64,000 bases of DNA from Halorussus marinus (GCF_004765795.1 NZ_SBIV01000009.1:62001-126000); one strand, 5' to 3'; counted from the first letter of the stretch, positions 15,993 through 25,387 are shown. Numbers and translations: made by a program. The notes: generated by a model from the letters alone, not told the origin.

Positions 15993-17471
15993 CTACTCGT
16001 GCCACTCCGCGGCCCGCGCCACGTCGTGGGGGATGTGGCCGTCCTGTTCCCGGACGTCGTCGAGGTATGCCCGGAGTTCGGGCGCGAACGACGGGTGAGC
16101 ACACTCCTCGACGATCAATTCGGCGCGCTCGACCGGCGCGAGCCCCCGCACGTCGGCGACGCCCTGTTCGGTCACGAACACGTCGATGTCGTGTTCGGTG
16201 TGGTCGACGTGGAACGCCATCGGGACCACCCGAGAGATCTCTCCGCCCTTCAGCGTCGAGGGGAGCGCACAGACCGACACCAGCGCGTTCCGGTTGTAGT
16301 CGGCCGACCCGCCGATCCCGTTTATCATCCGGGTCCCGCGGGCGTGGGTCGAGTTGACGTTGCCGTAGATGTCGATTTCGACGGCGCTGTTGACGCCGAC
16401 GACTCCGAACCGGTCGATGAGCCCCGGGTGGTTCGAGACGTCGGCCGGTCGGAGGACGACGTCCTCGGCGTAGCGCTCGACGTCGTCGAACAGCCGACGC
16501 TGGCCCTCGTCGGTGAGCGCCAGCGAGGTCGCGCTCGCGGACGCCAGCCGGCCCGCATCGAGCATGTCGAACAGTCCGTCCTGGACGACCTCGCCGAAGT
16601 ACACCACGTCCCGGTCACCGAAGTCCAGTTCCTTCAGCTCGCCCATCAGCGCGTTGCCGAGCGAGCCGACGCCGAACTGGAGGTGGACCGCGTCGTCGAA
16701 CGCGGCCGAGCGCGCCAGCTCGTCGGCGAGAAACGCCCCGAGATTGGCCGCGACCGCCAGATCGTCGTCGGTCGGGTCCCGGAAAGTGTAGGTGTCGTCG
16801 GCGCGGTCGGTCTCGACGACCCCGACCAGCGTCTCCGGCTCGAACTCGACGAACGGGTCGCCGATCCGGCCGCCGGGATCGGCCAGCGGGATCGGCTCGC
16901 GGTCGGGCGGCGCCCCCGGCCGATAGACGTCGTGGAGCGCCTGTAGTTCGAGGGGCTGGGCGCGGTTGAGTTCGATCACCAGCCGATCGGCCGCCTCGAC
17001 GAACGCCGGCACCTGCCCGAGCGACGTCGAGGGAACGAACCACCCCTCGCCGACCGCGATCGCCTCCACGACCGCGACGTCGGGGTCGACCAGCCCGCCG
17101 TACTGGACCTCGTCGCCGATCGCAGAGGCGTTCCGGTCGCCGAACGCGATCTCGCGGGCGTTGGTCTTCGCGCGGGCGACCGACGACGACTGGTAGGAGA
17201 ACCGCCGGTCGACGGCCCCCGACTCGACGAGGTCGACGTCGATCTCCGCGCCGACGTTCCCGCTACTCACGAGCGTCAGCGACAGATCGCGGTCCGATTC
17301 CGCGAGCGCGAGCGGTATCAGCTTGGGGTAGCCGACGCTCCCGAAGCCGCCGGTGAGCACCGTCGCGTCGGCGTCGATCCCGGCGGCCGCGGTCTCGGCG
17401 TCGAGCCTCGTCGGATCGCCGTAGAGGCGTCGGTCGACGGTACCCGGCTCGGGTCGCGTATTGTGCGTCAT
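15993..17471 (-). CDS. acetyl-CoA hydrolase/CoA-transferase family protein
   Basis: A 492-residue class I-type CoA transferase (the succinyl-CoA:acetate or propionyl-CoA:succinate branch). It has TVLTGGFGSVGYPKLIPLAL, then FGVGSLGNALMGEL and GEVVQDG, and the diagnostic GVNSAVEIDIYGNVNSTHAR with the catalytic Glu, followed by MINGIGGSADYNRNALVSV. Substrates are probably short organic acids and their CoA esters. Its position next to the TRAP operon, tail to tail, suggests that an imported carboxylate is activated by it. That link is inference. Confidence 0.87.
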   Translation of the reverse strand: MTHNTRPEPGTVDRRLYGDPTRLDAETAAAGIDADATVLTGGFGSVGYPKLIPLALAESDRDLSLTLVSSGNVGAEIDVDLVESGAVDRRFSYQSSSVARAKTNAREIAFGDRNASAIGDEVQYGGLVDPDVAVVEAIAVGEGWFVPSTSLGQVPAFVEAADRLVIELNRAQPLELQALHDVYRPGAPPDREPIPLADPGGRIGDPFVEFEPETLVGVVETDRADDTYTFRDPTDDDLAVAANLGAFLADELARSAAFDDAVHLQFGVGSLGNALMGELKELDFGDRDVVYFGEVVQDGLFDMLDAGRLASASATSLALTDEGQRRLFDDVERYAEDVVLRPADVSNHPGLIDRFGVVGVNSAVEIDIYGNVNSTHARGTRMINGIGGSADYNRNALVSVCALPSTLKGGEISRVVPMAFHVDHTEHDIDVFVTEQGVADVRGLAPVERAELIVEECAHPSFAPELRAYLDDVREQDGHIPHDVARAAEWHE

Positions 17472-17581
17472 GTGTGGACACGCCCCTAAACGGTCGGCGG
17501 TGGGTTGGAACTTCCGATACCGACGAGCTCACCGTTACGACTCGTCAAAAGGTATTTTCCTCCGAGTTCCCGAGAGACAGT

Positions 17582-18268
17582 ATGGTCCCGCTGGAGATGG
17601 GATGGCGCCACCTGTTGTTCGAGAACTGGCCGGTCGACCCCGACCTCGTCGACGCTCACCTCCCCGACGGGCTAACACCCGACGTCCACGACGGATCGGC
17701 GTGGCTCTCGGTGGTCCCGTTCACCAACGTCGCCGTTCGACCGAGCGGCGTCCCCGAGCGACTCGGAATCAGGCTCCCTGAGCTCAATCTCCGGACGTAC
17801 GTCACCCGCGACGGCGTTCCGAGCGTCTACTTCTACAGCCTCGACGCGCAGGGAGTCGTGAGCGTCCTCGGCGCCCGATTGTTCCAGCATCTGCCCTACT
17901 ACTACGCACGAATCTCGCTCGAGCGGGCCGACGGCCGGATCAGATTCAGTAGCCGGCGGCGCCATCCCGGCGCTCGTCCCGTCCACTACGAGGCGAGCTA
18001 CTGGCCGACCGGCGAGCCCTTCTCGGCGTCCGAAGACTCGTTGGCCGCGTTTCTCACCGAGCGCTATCGGTTCTACACGCAGGCCCCGGACGGGACGATC
18101 CGATACACCGACGTCGACCACGACCCGTGGACGCTCTATCCCGCGGCCGCCGACGTCGAGACGAACACGCTGTTTTCGGCCAACGGTTTCGGGACTCCTG
18201 ACGCCGACCCGGTGTGTTACTACAGCCCGGGCCTCGACGTGGTCGCCTCTCGAAGCGAGCGGGCGTAG
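17582..18268 (+). CDS. YqjF/DUF2071 family protein
   Basis: A 228-residue soluble protein with the DUF2071 pattern: MGWRHLLFENWPVDPDLVDAHLPDGL at the N-terminus, SVVPFTNVAVRP, LNLRTYVTRDGVPSVYFYSLDA, and HYEASYWPTGEP. The fold belongs to the acetoacetate-decarboxylase-like group, but no reaction is known for this branch. The start at 17582 is supported by a TATA-like stretch (about 17546-17556), which excludes the longer frame from 17474. Confidence 0.82.
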   Translation: MVPLEMGWRHLLFENWPVDPDLVDAHLPDGLTPDVHDGSAWLSVVPFTNVAVRPSGVPERLGIRLPELNLRTYVTRDGVPSVYFYSLDAQGVVSVLGARLFQHLPYYYARISLERADGRIRFSSRRRHPGARPVHYEASYWPTGEPFSASEDSLAAFLTERYRFYTQAPDGTIRYTDVDHDPWTLYPAAADVETNTLFSANGFGTPDADPVCYYSPGLDVVASRSERA

Positions 18269-18357
18269 CTCTCGGAGCGGTCGCCGACCGACGAGACGCA
18301 GGCCGCGTCGACGAGCGAACGCGGGATTTATGAGCGCACGGTCGGACGTTCGACCGA

Positions 18358-19629
18358 ATGGTGCCCGGCGTCGCCCGACTTCGAGCGATCGCTCCGCGGC
18401 CGGCACTGGTCGCCGTCGGCGTCGCGAACGCCGTCCCGATGGCCGGAATCGGCGTGCTCGGATGGGACGCGGCGGCGCTCGTTTTGCTCTACTGGCTCGA
18501 ACTCGGGATCATGTGTCTGTTCGCTGTCGTTCGAGCGATCTTCGCGGGGCGACCGTCGGAGTTCGACGGCGACCCGCTGATCGTCGGCGCGCTCGAACGC
18601 AGGCGGGCGTCGCTCTCGATTCCGGGGACCGGCCTCGGTGTTCAGCTCTCGACGCTCCCCGTCCTCGTCGCCGCGGTCCCGATGCTCGCGATGGTCTGGC
18701 TGTTCGCCGGGGCGGTGACGGTGGGCGTCCTCGGCGAGCCGCCGGATCCGGGGGCGCTGGAGACGGTGATTCTCGGCGCGTTGGGCATCCTCGTCGGCGA
18801 GGGCGCCCAGACGCTCCGGGAGTACTTCTACGGGGGCGAGTACCGCGAGCACAGCGCACAGACCGCGATTCAGGGCGTGTTCGTTCGCGGTGCCGCGATA
18901 GCTCTGGGCGGGCTGTTCACCGTTACGATGATCGGTCTCGCCAGCGACTCGGTCGCGACCGACGAACCGATCGCCGCGCTCGAACCCGGAGTCGTCGGCG
19001 CCCCGCTGTTGCTCGGACTCGTCGTCGTCAAGTTCGGCTTCGATCTGGCGGGGGTCTACCGCGATCGGCTGGTCGCGTTCGACGAGTCGACGAACGTGCT
19101 GTTCGGGTGGGCGTACGAGCCGCCGACGGACGAGCCGGTCGACGGGTCGCTGGCCTCGAACGCGTCCCGGATTCGGCCAGCGCTCTGGGGGCGACTGCTC
19201 GGCGGTCTCGCGCGCGTCCGGCGACGGCCCGGCGCGGCGCTCGTCGGCGTGCCGGTCCTCCTCGTCGCGCTCCTGTTCGCGACCGGACGGGCGTGGACGA
19301 TCGCGGGAGCGCTCGCTCTCGGTGCGGTTCTCGTCCCGGGAGCGCTCTTGCAGGCCGACTACTGGCTGCGGTATGGCGCCGTGGAGTACCGGACCGACGG
19401 CGACGCGGTCGTCGCGTCCGACCGGCTGTTCCGAACGACCCTCTGGCGGGTCGAGCCGTGGGACGAGACCGGACTCCGGATCGAGCGCGACTGGCTCGAC
19501 GAGCGACTCGGGACGCGGACGCTCGTCATCGAACTCGGGGACGACGAGGAACTGCGACTCGCCCGGCTCCCGGACGTCGCGCCGGTACTCGAAGCGTTCG
19601 ATCGACGCCCGGATCGACCGAAGGAGTGA
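18358..19629 (+). CDS. DUF6498-type membrane protein
   Basis: A 423-residue polytopic membrane protein. The N-terminal segment NAVPMAGIGVLGWDAAALVLLYWLELGIMCLFAVVRA carries the LLYWLE motif of the DUF6498 family. A soluble-looking C-terminal part (about residues 340-420, EYRTDGDAVVASDRLFRTTLWRVEPWDE) resembles a PH-like membrane-protein domain, so the gene may be a fusion of two modules. TATA-like GATTTATG lies at about 18325-18332, giving a leaderless start. Function unknown. Confidence 0.7.
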   Translation: MVPGVARLRAIAPRPALVAVGVANAVPMAGIGVLGWDAAALVLLYWLELGIMCLFAVVRAIFAGRPSEFDGDPLIVGALERRRASLSIPGTGLGVQLSTLPVLVAAVPMLAMVWLFAGAVTVGVLGEPPDPGALETVILGALGILVGEGAQTLREYFYGGEYREHSAQTAIQGVFVRGAAIALGGLFTVTMIGLASDSVATDEPIAALEPGVVGAPLLLGLVVVKFGFDLAGVYRDRLVAFDESTNVLFGWAYEPPTDEPVDGSLASNASRIRPALWGRLLGGLARVRRRPGAALVGVPVLLVALLFATGRAWTIAGALALGAVLVPGALLQADYWLRYGAVEYRTDGDAVVASDRLFRTTLWRVEPWDETGLRIERDWLDERLGTRTLVIELGDDEELRLARLPDVAPVLEAFDRRPDRPKE

Positions 19630-19737
19630 TCGCCCGCTCTCGACACCGGGCGATTCCGACCGACCAACCCCGTCACGGCTCCGTCCCCGACCGAACCTGC
19701 GTCTCGGGAGCCGTGGCGAGGGCTCGTCGGGAGCAAA

Positions 19738-19978
19738 ATGTGCGCTCGGAGCACTACCGGGCGAAGGTCTGTTAGTAGGTTCGGCGGAGATAGAATCGAC
19801 AATCGTTCGGTCCGAAGGATCCGGAAGGTCGCCGATTCGCTGGCGGAACGGATGTGAGCGCGAGGCCGACGAGCGACTACGCGCCGAAGGCGCACTGGAG
19901 CGGAGAGATTTTGGTCGAGCTTTTGCAAGCGAGCGAAGCGAGCGCTACAAGAGGTCGGAATGTACGCCCGGAACACTA
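19738..19978 (+). repeat. imperfect direct repeat pair flanking about 200 bases
   Basis: ATGTGCGCTCGGAGCACTA (19738-19756) and ATGTACGCCCGGAACACTA (19960-19978) match at 16 of 19 positions, and both follow a GTCGG within 12 bases. The segment between contains GCGAGCGAAGCGAGCGC, an internally symmetric word. This could be a degraded small mobile element or a duplicated regulatory segment. Confidence 0.35.
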
Positions 19979-20032
19979 ACCTCCAGCGTCATCCCTGGCG
20001 GCGCGCCGAGTCGGCTGGCAAACCCTCGTGCC

Positions 20033-20165
20033 GGGCGGGTGCTGTGCTGCACCGAGCGGCGGGCCGGCGGTGCCGACCCGCCCGTCGCGGCGTGACGTGT
20101 CGCGAATCGGGCCGGTGTGACCGGCCAGCAGGCGCCGTGAGGTGGCGCCGGCCCGTACTGTCGCG
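20033..20165 (+). other. nested inverted repeats, possible structured RNA
   Basis: GGGCGGGT (20033-20040) pairs with ACCCGCCC (20076-20083). CGCGA (20101-20105) pairs with TCGCG (20161-20165), enclosing two hairpins: GGCCGGT-GTG-ACCGGCC (20110-20126) and GGCGCC-N7-GGCGCC (20131-20149). CGGGCC (20108-20113) can alternatively pair with GGCCCG (20150-20155), which is exclusive with the first hairpin. The stems are long for chance, though high GC content inflates such matches. No known RNA family was recognised. Confidence 0.3.
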
Positions 20166-20331
20166 CACCCGGGTTCTCCGCGCTGTCATCGCTCCCGTGT
20201 GGGTTCGCTCGGGCGGGGACTTGAGGTACGCGCTCGGAGTTGGCGCCCGCCGCGGTTAAACGTTGCCCGACCCGACGCCTAACTGTTTAGGGTGCGTACT
20301 TTTTGACCCGGAATGAGAACGGTATTATTAC

Positions 20332-20697
20332 ATGATGAACGTGGACACCTCGGACGCGCCCGACGAGTACGCGAGCGAGGGTGGCATCTCGCCGACGCTC
20401 GACGCGACGCTCGATCTCCTCTCGGATCGTCGTCGCCGGTACGTCCTCTACACCCTCCGACGCCACAGCTCCGCGATGGCGCTCGACGAGTTGGCCGAGG
20501 CGGTCGCGTCGCGGGACGACGACGCCGAGACCGACCACGTCCGAACGGCCCTCTACCACAGCCATCTTCCCCGGATGGAGAACGCGGGGGTCGTCTCGTT
20601 CGACCCCGACTCGGAACTGGTCCGGCTCACCGACGGCGACAGTTCGCCGGTCGAGGAGTACCTCGATCTGGCGGCCGAAGCCGAGAACGTCGCGTAA
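20332..20697 (+). CDS. DUF7344-type winged-helix protein
   Basis: A 121-residue soluble protein of the haloarchaeal HTH type with ATLDLLSDRRRRYVLYTLRRH at the start of the winged helix, MALDELAEAVA, HVRTALYHSHLPRMENAGVV as the recognition helix region and the wing FDPDSELVRLTD. It lacks the membrane helices found in the homologue at 45518. A TATA-like TACTTTTT at 20298-20305 gives a leaderless start at 20332 or the adjacent ATG 20335. It probably regulates transcription; no target is evident. Confidence 0.78.
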   Translation: MMNVDTSDAPDEYASEGGISPTLDATLDLLSDRRRRYVLYTLRRHSSAMALDELAEAVASRDDDAETDHVRTALYHSHLPRMENAGVVSFDPDSELVRLTDGDSSPVEEYLDLAAEAENVA

Positions 20698-20751
20698 TCG
20701 GTCGCCCGCTGGCGTCCGGTCGGTCTCTTCCTCTGAGATGGGTCGTCCGAC

Positions 20752-21360
20752 TCACTCGCGCCGAACTTCGCTGACGCTCTCGGTCACGTCTTCCTCGACG
20801 CGCCAGAGATAGAGGCTGGCGTAACTGCGGTAGGGCGCCCACCGCTCGGCGCGCTCTACCATCTCGGCCCGCGTGAGGTCGCCGTAGAGCGACGCCATCC
20901 CCTTCCGGATCCCCAGATCTCCGACCGGGAACACGTCCGGACGCCCGAGCGAGAACATGAGTTGCATGTTGGCGGTCCACTCCCCGACGCCCGTGATCGC
21001 GGTGAGTTCGGCGACGACCTCCTGGTCGGTCATCTCGGCGAAAAACTCCTTGGTGTAGCCCCGGTCGCGGAACGCCGCCGCGATGTTCCGCACGTAGTCG
21101 GTCTTCTGTCGGGAGAGCCCCGCGTCCCGGAGGACTTGTTCGTCGGCCGCGAGCACGCCCTCGGGGGTCGTCTCGACCGCGGCTTCAAGGCGCTCGCGGG
21201 TCGCGGCCGCCGACGCCATCGACACCTGCTGGCGGAGCACCGACACCACGAACCGCCAGAAGAAGTCGTCGGCGGGCTCGATGGTCAGCGGGCCGTGCGC
21301 CTCTACGAACGGACCCAGATCGGCATCGGCGCGCAGTGCCTCGTTGGGGTCGGCCGTCAT
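20752..21360 (-). CDS. AlkA-like DNA-3-methyladenine glycosylase (HhH-GPD)
   Basis: A 202-residue base-excision repair glycosylase. FWRFVVSVLRQQVSMASAAAT opens the HhH-GPD fold, the helix-hairpin-helix is LTAITGVGEWTANM, and the catalytic Asp lies in VFPVGDLGIRKGMASLYG. There is no FeS-cluster cysteine loop at the C-terminus, so it belongs to the AlkA/MpgII side of the superfamily, removing alkylated purines. The length is that of the catalytic core without the AlkA N-terminal domain. Confidence 0.87.
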   Translation of the reverse strand: MTADPNEALRADADLGPFVEAHGPLTIEPADDFFWRFVVSVLRQQVSMASAAATRERLEAAVETTPEGVLAADEQVLRDAGLSRQKTDYVRNIAAAFRDRGYTKEFFAEMTDQEVVAELTAITGVGEWTANMQLMFSLGRPDVFPVGDLGIRKGMASLYGDLTRAEMVERAERWAPYRSYASLYLWRVEEDVTESVSEVRRE

Positions 21361-21417
21361 CGCCCGACCGTACGGACCGGAGCCAAATGAGGGTGTGGCT
21401 TCCGGTCGCGGGCGCCG

Positions 21418-22749
21418 TCACTCCTCGGACTCTTCGTAGTCGACCCGCTTTTGGACGTTCACCTGGTAGTGTTTCAGGATGTCCCGACCCAGCAACACCG
21501 GGTACTCCATGTGGCCGCGGTCCTCGACGCTCGCGGTCACGGTGTGGCGGTTCCCGCCGACGCCGATCACCACGTCGACGACCGGTCGCGACCGGCTCGA
21601 CTTGCTGGAGCCGGACTTGACCCGGGCGATGGACTTGATCGGGCCCGCGCCGATCTTGGCGGCGAGTTGGGTGTCGATGCTGGTCCGGGTGGCTCCGGTG
21701 TCGGACTTGGCGACGATGTTCTCCGACCCGCTGGTGCCGCTCACGATGACCTCCTCGGTGTAGCCGATCACGATCGGATCGCCCGACGCGATGTCCTTGG
21801 GCATCGGCTTGCACGCCGGGACCGAGTCGTCGAGCGTCGCCGTCAGGTTCTCGACCGTCGCCTCGTCGACCGCGCCGCCGGCCCGCTCGATGGCGAGTTG
21901 GGCGATGTACGGCGCGGCGCTCCGACCCGTGGCCTTGAACAGCCCCTTGAACCCCGCGGTGGGGTTGACTTCGAGGACGTACCAGCCGTCGTGGCCCTCG
22001 ATCAGGTCGACGCCGGCGCAGTCGAGGCCGATGGTGTCGGCCGCGTCCCGGGCGAGGTCCGCGACCTCACGCGGGAGGCGATCGGTCGCGTCCTCGACGT
22101 TGCCCCCGAGCGCGACGTTGGTCCGCCAGTCGTTGTCGGGCGCGTAGCGGTTCATCGCCCCGACGATCCGGTCGCCGACGACGTACACCCGGAGGTCGCG
22201 GTGTTCGCCCTCGTCGCGCTCGATGAGCTCCTGGAGGAACGCCTGCCGGTCGCCGACTCGGGGGTTCACCAGCTCGTCGGGGCCGACCTTCCACGTCCCG
22301 CCGCCGTGGGTGCCGATCGCGGTCTTGTACACCGCTTCGTCGCCGAACTCCCCGCGGCCGTCGTTGAGCCGGTCGTTCGACAGCGCGAGCAACGCGTCCG
22401 GGACCGGGATGTCGGCCTCCGCGAGCGCGGTCGCGGTCGAGAACTTGTGGATCGCGGTCATCACCGCGCCGGGTCCGTTGAGAACCGGCCGAGCCGCATC
22501 GTAGATTTTCGCCAGTCCGAGCGCCTCGGACGGCTGTTCGGTGTTCGACAACAGGAGTCGGTTCATCACGACGTCGACGTCGGGTTCGAGCTCGACCGAC
22601 CCGTCCTCGATCGAGACCGCGGTGTTCTCCTCTCTGAGCCAGAACGGCTCGTGGCCGAGGTCTTCGATCGCGTTCAGAATCGCTTTCGTCTCCTTGCTGT
22701 TGTGGAGGCTGAGGACGCCTACGCGCACGCCGGACCGGTCGTTGCTCAT
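21418..22749 (-). CDS. RimK-type ATP-grasp ligase fused to a RimB-like retropepsin domain
   Basis: A 443-residue fusion. Residues about 1-285 are a RimK-like ATP-grasp ligase: VGVLSLHNSKETKAILNAIE, NGPGAVMTAIHKFSTATALAEADIPVPDAL, IGTHGGGTWKV, DLRVYVVGDRIVGAMNRYA, and DLIEGHDGWYVLEVNPTAGF with the metal-binding Glu and Asn. Residues about 315-443 are a retropepsin-like domain (VAKSDTGATRTSID with the catalytic DTGA, then GGNRHTVTASVEDR, YPVLLGRDIL) of the RimB / ATP-dependent zinc protease family. The ligase would add an amino acid to a peptide or metabolite and the peptidase would cut it. The start at 22749 fits the TATA-like element at about 22777-22787 (minus). Confidence 0.85.
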   Translation of the reverse strand: MSNDRSGVRVGVLSLHNSKETKAILNAIEDLGHEPFWLREENTAVSIEDGSVELEPDVDVVMNRLLLSNTEQPSEALGLAKIYDAARPVLNGPGAVMTAIHKFSTATALAEADIPVPDALLALSNDRLNDGRGEFGDEAVYKTAIGTHGGGTWKVGPDELVNPRVGDRQAFLQELIERDEGEHRDLRVYVVGDRIVGAMNRYAPDNDWRTNVALGGNVEDATDRLPREVADLARDAADTIGLDCAGVDLIEGHDGWYVLEVNPTAGFKGLFKATGRSAAPYIAQLAIERAGGAVDEATVENLTATLDDSVPACKPMPKDIASGDPIVIGYTEEVIVSGTSGSENIVAKSDTGATRTSIDTQLAAKIGAGPIKSIARVKSGSSKSSRSRPVVDVVIGVGGNRHTVTASVEDRGHMEYPVLLGRDILKHYQVNVQKRVDYEESEE

Positions 22750-22936
22750 CTGTACGGGAGTATTGGACGCCATCTCTTAAAAAGGCCCCCACCTCGGCGG
22801 AACCGGCGACCGACCGCTCGAACGCCGGGACGCGAGCGGTCCGGCCGGCCGAAAGCCGTCGTTACTCGGCGGCGTCGGCCTCGACCGCTCGGCGCTTCCA
22901 CCCACCCTTAAATAGGGCGGGGTCAGAGAGGTAGGT

Positions 22937-24001
22937 ATGGCCGGGTCGGACGCCGACGACGCGTTCACGTACAACGGCGGAATCGTCGAACCGGGCGAGA
23001 CCCAGAACATCCGGTACGGCATCAGCGAGACGTATCTGGGCGACCCGGTGCGGATTCCCGTCACCATCGTCAACGGCGCGGAGCCGGGGCCGACCGTGTT
23101 CCTCTCGGCGGCCGCTCACGGCGACGAACTCAACGGTATCGAGGTCGTCCGGGAGGTCGCCCAGGAGTGGAACCACGACGAGCTCTGTGGCACGCTGGTC
23201 TGTCTCCCGGTGTTGAACGTCCCGGGCTTTCTCGCACAGGAGCGGTACCTCCCCATCTACGACCGGGACCTGAACCGGTCGTTCCCCGGACGGGTCGACT
23301 CGACCAGCGCCAAACGCATGGCCCACCAGATCTTCCGGAACTTCCTCGCACCCTGTGACATCGGGCTCGACTTTCACACCTCCACGCGCGGGCGCACGAA
23401 CATGCTCCACGTCCGGGCGGACATGGACGACCCGGACGTGGCCCGGCTCGCTCGGGCATTCGGCTCGAACGTCATCATCTCCTCGCAGGGGCCCTCGGGG
23501 ACGCTCCGTCGCGAGACCAGCGAGTACGGCGTCCCGACCATCACCATCGAGATGGGAGAGGCCCACCGGTTCCAGCGCCAGTTCATCGACCGCGGACTGG
23601 AGGGGGTCGCGAGCGTCCTCGCGGAGTACGGCGTCCACCGTACCGACGCCGTCCGGTGGCCCGGCTGGCGGACCGTGATCGACGACGAGAAAGAAAAGAC
23701 GTGGCTGCGGGCCGACGCCGGCGGCCTCGTCGAGATGCACCACGATCGGGGCTCGCTGGTCTACGAGGGCGACACCGTCTGCACCATCACGAACCCGTTC
23801 AAGACCGACAGCGAGCGAGTCGAGGCGCCCTTTACCGGACTGCTGGTGGGCGTGCTCGAGAACCCGGTCGTCTACCCGGGCAACCCGCTGTGTCACATGG
23901 TCGAACTCGCGGCCGACACCCGGCGGGCGCTCAAGCGCGAGCGGGCCCGGACCGGCCCGGAGGACGACGGCGACGTCCCGCCCCCGCCCGAGAGCCGATA
24001 G
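22937..24001 (+). CDS. succinylglutamate desuccinylase/aspartoacylase-like zinc enzyme
   Basis: A 354-residue M14-like zinc deacylase. The zinc motif is AAAHGDELNGIEVV (H..E), followed by DLNRSFPGR (substrate Arg) and GLDFHTSTRGR (third zinc ligand His), with a catalytic Glu in TITIEMGEAHRF. The C-terminal 90 residues form a beta-rich barrel (LRADAGGLVEM, VYEGDTVCTITNPF). The promoter is CTTAAATA (about 22909-22916). It is divergent from the RimK/RimB fusion gene. RimK, RimB and this deacylase family are often neighbours in bacteria, so it may release the product of the ligase. That is inference. Confidence 0.85.
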   Translation: MAGSDADDAFTYNGGIVEPGETQNIRYGISETYLGDPVRIPVTIVNGAEPGPTVFLSAAAHGDELNGIEVVREVAQEWNHDELCGTLVCLPVLNVPGFLAQERYLPIYDRDLNRSFPGRVDSTSAKRMAHQIFRNFLAPCDIGLDFHTSTRGRTNMLHVRADMDDPDVARLARAFGSNVIISSQGPSGTLRRETSEYGVPTITIEMGEAHRFQRQFIDRGLEGVASVLAEYGVHRTDAVRWPGWRTVIDDEKEKTWLRADAGGLVEMHHDRGSLVYEGDTVCTITNPFKTDSERVEAPFTGLLVGVLENPVVYPGNPLCHMVELAADTRRALKRERARTGPEDDGDVPPPPESR

Positions 24002-24070
24002 TCACAGACGGCGGCCAGTTTCGTCGGGACCGTCACGGACTGGGTCGACCGGTGACAACGCCGAGCCGGG

Positions 24071-25387
24071 ATGAGTACGAAAACGCTCAGACGCGGATGG
24101 CATCGGTACCGGTCGGTGCCGATCGTGTATCGGATCGCGGCCGGCTTCCTGCTCGGCGCGCTCGTCGGGCTCTCGGTCGGCGAGCGCGCCACGGTGGTCC
24201 GGCCGCTCGGCGAACTGTTTTTGAACCTGCTTCGGATGCTGGTCGTCCCGCTGGTGGTGTTCACGCTCCTTTCGGGGATGCAGAAGCTCTCGCCGTCGAA
24301 GCTCGGACGCGTCGGAGGCACCGTCGTCGGCCTCTACGCGGTCACGACCGCCATCGCGGCCGCGATCGGACTGGCGGTCGCAAACCTCGTCCAGCCCGGC
24401 CGAGGCGTCGAGTTCACGGGCGGGGAGGCCCAGTCGGCGAGCGCCCCCTCGGTCGCGGAGGTCGTGCTCGGCATCGTGCCCGAGAACCCCCTCGGCGCGA
24501 TGGCGTCGGGCGACCTCCTGGCGACGATCTTCTTCGCGGTCGTGTTCGGCCTCGCGCTCGCGATCGTGCGCGACACCGCCGACGACGAGGCGATACGGGA
24601 GGGCGCCGAGACGTTCTTCGCGCTCGCGAACGCCGCCACCGAGGCGCTGTTCAAAGTCGTCTGGGGCGTGATGGAGTACGGCGTGATCGGCGTGTTCGCA
24701 CTGACGGCGGCGTCGCTCGGCTCCTCGGGCGTCGAGGCCGCGCTCTCGCTGGCGACGCTCGTGGGAGCGATCGCGCTCGGGATCGCGGTCCACATCGCGG
24801 TCACCTACCTCGGGCTCGTCGTCGTCGGACTGCTCGGTCAGTCGCCGCTCGCGTTCCTCGACGGGGCCAAAGACGCGATGGTGACCGCCTTCTCGATCCG
24901 GTCGTCGAGCGGGACGCTCCCGGTCACCATCGCGGACGCCGAGGACAACCTCGGCATCGACGAGAGCGTCTACGGCTTCTCGCTACCGCTCGGGGCGACC
25001 ATCAACATGGACGGGGCGGCGATCCGGCAGGCGGTAACGGCAGTTTTCGCCGCTAACTTGGTCGGGGTTTCGCTCGGGATCGGCGATCAGATCGTGGTGC
25101 TGGCGACCGTGGTCCTCATCAGCGTCGGCACCGCGGGCGTACCCGGTGCGGGGTTGATCATGCTCACGATCATCCTCGAGGCGCTCGGGCTCCCGCTGGA
25201 AATCGTCGGTTTCGTGGCTGGCGTCGACCCGATCCTCGGTCGGATCGCCACGATGAACAACGTGACCGGCGACCTCGCAGTGTCGTCGCTGGCGGCCAAG
25301 TGGAACGACGCGATCGACTTCGGATCGGGCGCGTGGGCCCGCGGGTCCGAGGCCGGTGGCGCCGCGGCGTCTGTTTCAGACGACTGA
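24071..25387 (+). CDS. dicarboxylate/amino acid:cation symporter (GltP/DctA family)
   Basis: A 438-residue DAACS (SLC1-like) transporter. All signature elements are there: [17 protein letters not shown] (TM2 region), the HP1 hairpin [19 protein letters not shown] in TM7, [13 protein letters not shown] in HP2 and [13 protein letters not shown] in TM8. Uptake of glutamate, aspartate or C4-dicarboxylates with sodium or protons is expected. It directly precedes sdhCDBA with a separate promoter, so a link to C4-dicarboxylate metabolism is attractive but not shown. Confidence 0.93.
   Translation: MSTKTLRRGWHRYRSVPIVYRIAAGFLLGALVGLSVGERATVVRPLGELFLNLLRMLVVPLVVFTLLSGMQKLSPSKLGRVGGTVVGLYAVTTAIAAAIGLAVANLVQPGRGVEFTGGEAQSASAPSVAEVVLGIVPENPLGAMASGDLLATIFFAVVFGLALAIVRDTADDEAIREGAETFFALANAATEALFKVVWGVMEYGVIGVFALTAASLGSSGVEAALSLATLVGAIALGIAVHIAVTYLGLVVVGLLGQSPLAFLDGAKDAMVTAFSIRSSSGTLPVTIADAEDNLGIDESVYGFSLPLGATINMDGAAIRQAVTAVFAANLVGVSLGIGDQIVVLATVVLISVGTAGVPGAGLIMLTIILEALGLPLEIVGFVAGVDPILGRIATMNNVTGDLAVSSLAAKWNDAIDFGSGAWARGSEAGGAAASVSDD

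Larger units (their letters stand above)
19630..20331. other. 702-base intergenic region without a recognisable gene
   Basis: No frame here shows the local codon pattern over more than a few dozen residues. The left half (19730-19980) carries a pair of similar 19-base words. The right half (20030-20170) is rich in inverted repeats. A near-palindrome CCTAACTGTTTAGG lies at about 20278-20291, just before the promoter of the next gene (TATA-like TACTTTTT, 20298-20305). I checked for tRNA, SRP RNA and RNase P RNA signatures and recognised none. Confidence 0.5.

Noticed and set aside
20033-20165. Possible SRP RNA or RNase P RNA
   Set aside because: The conserved SRP helix-8 loop and the RNase P conserved regions are not present; only unspecific stems remain.
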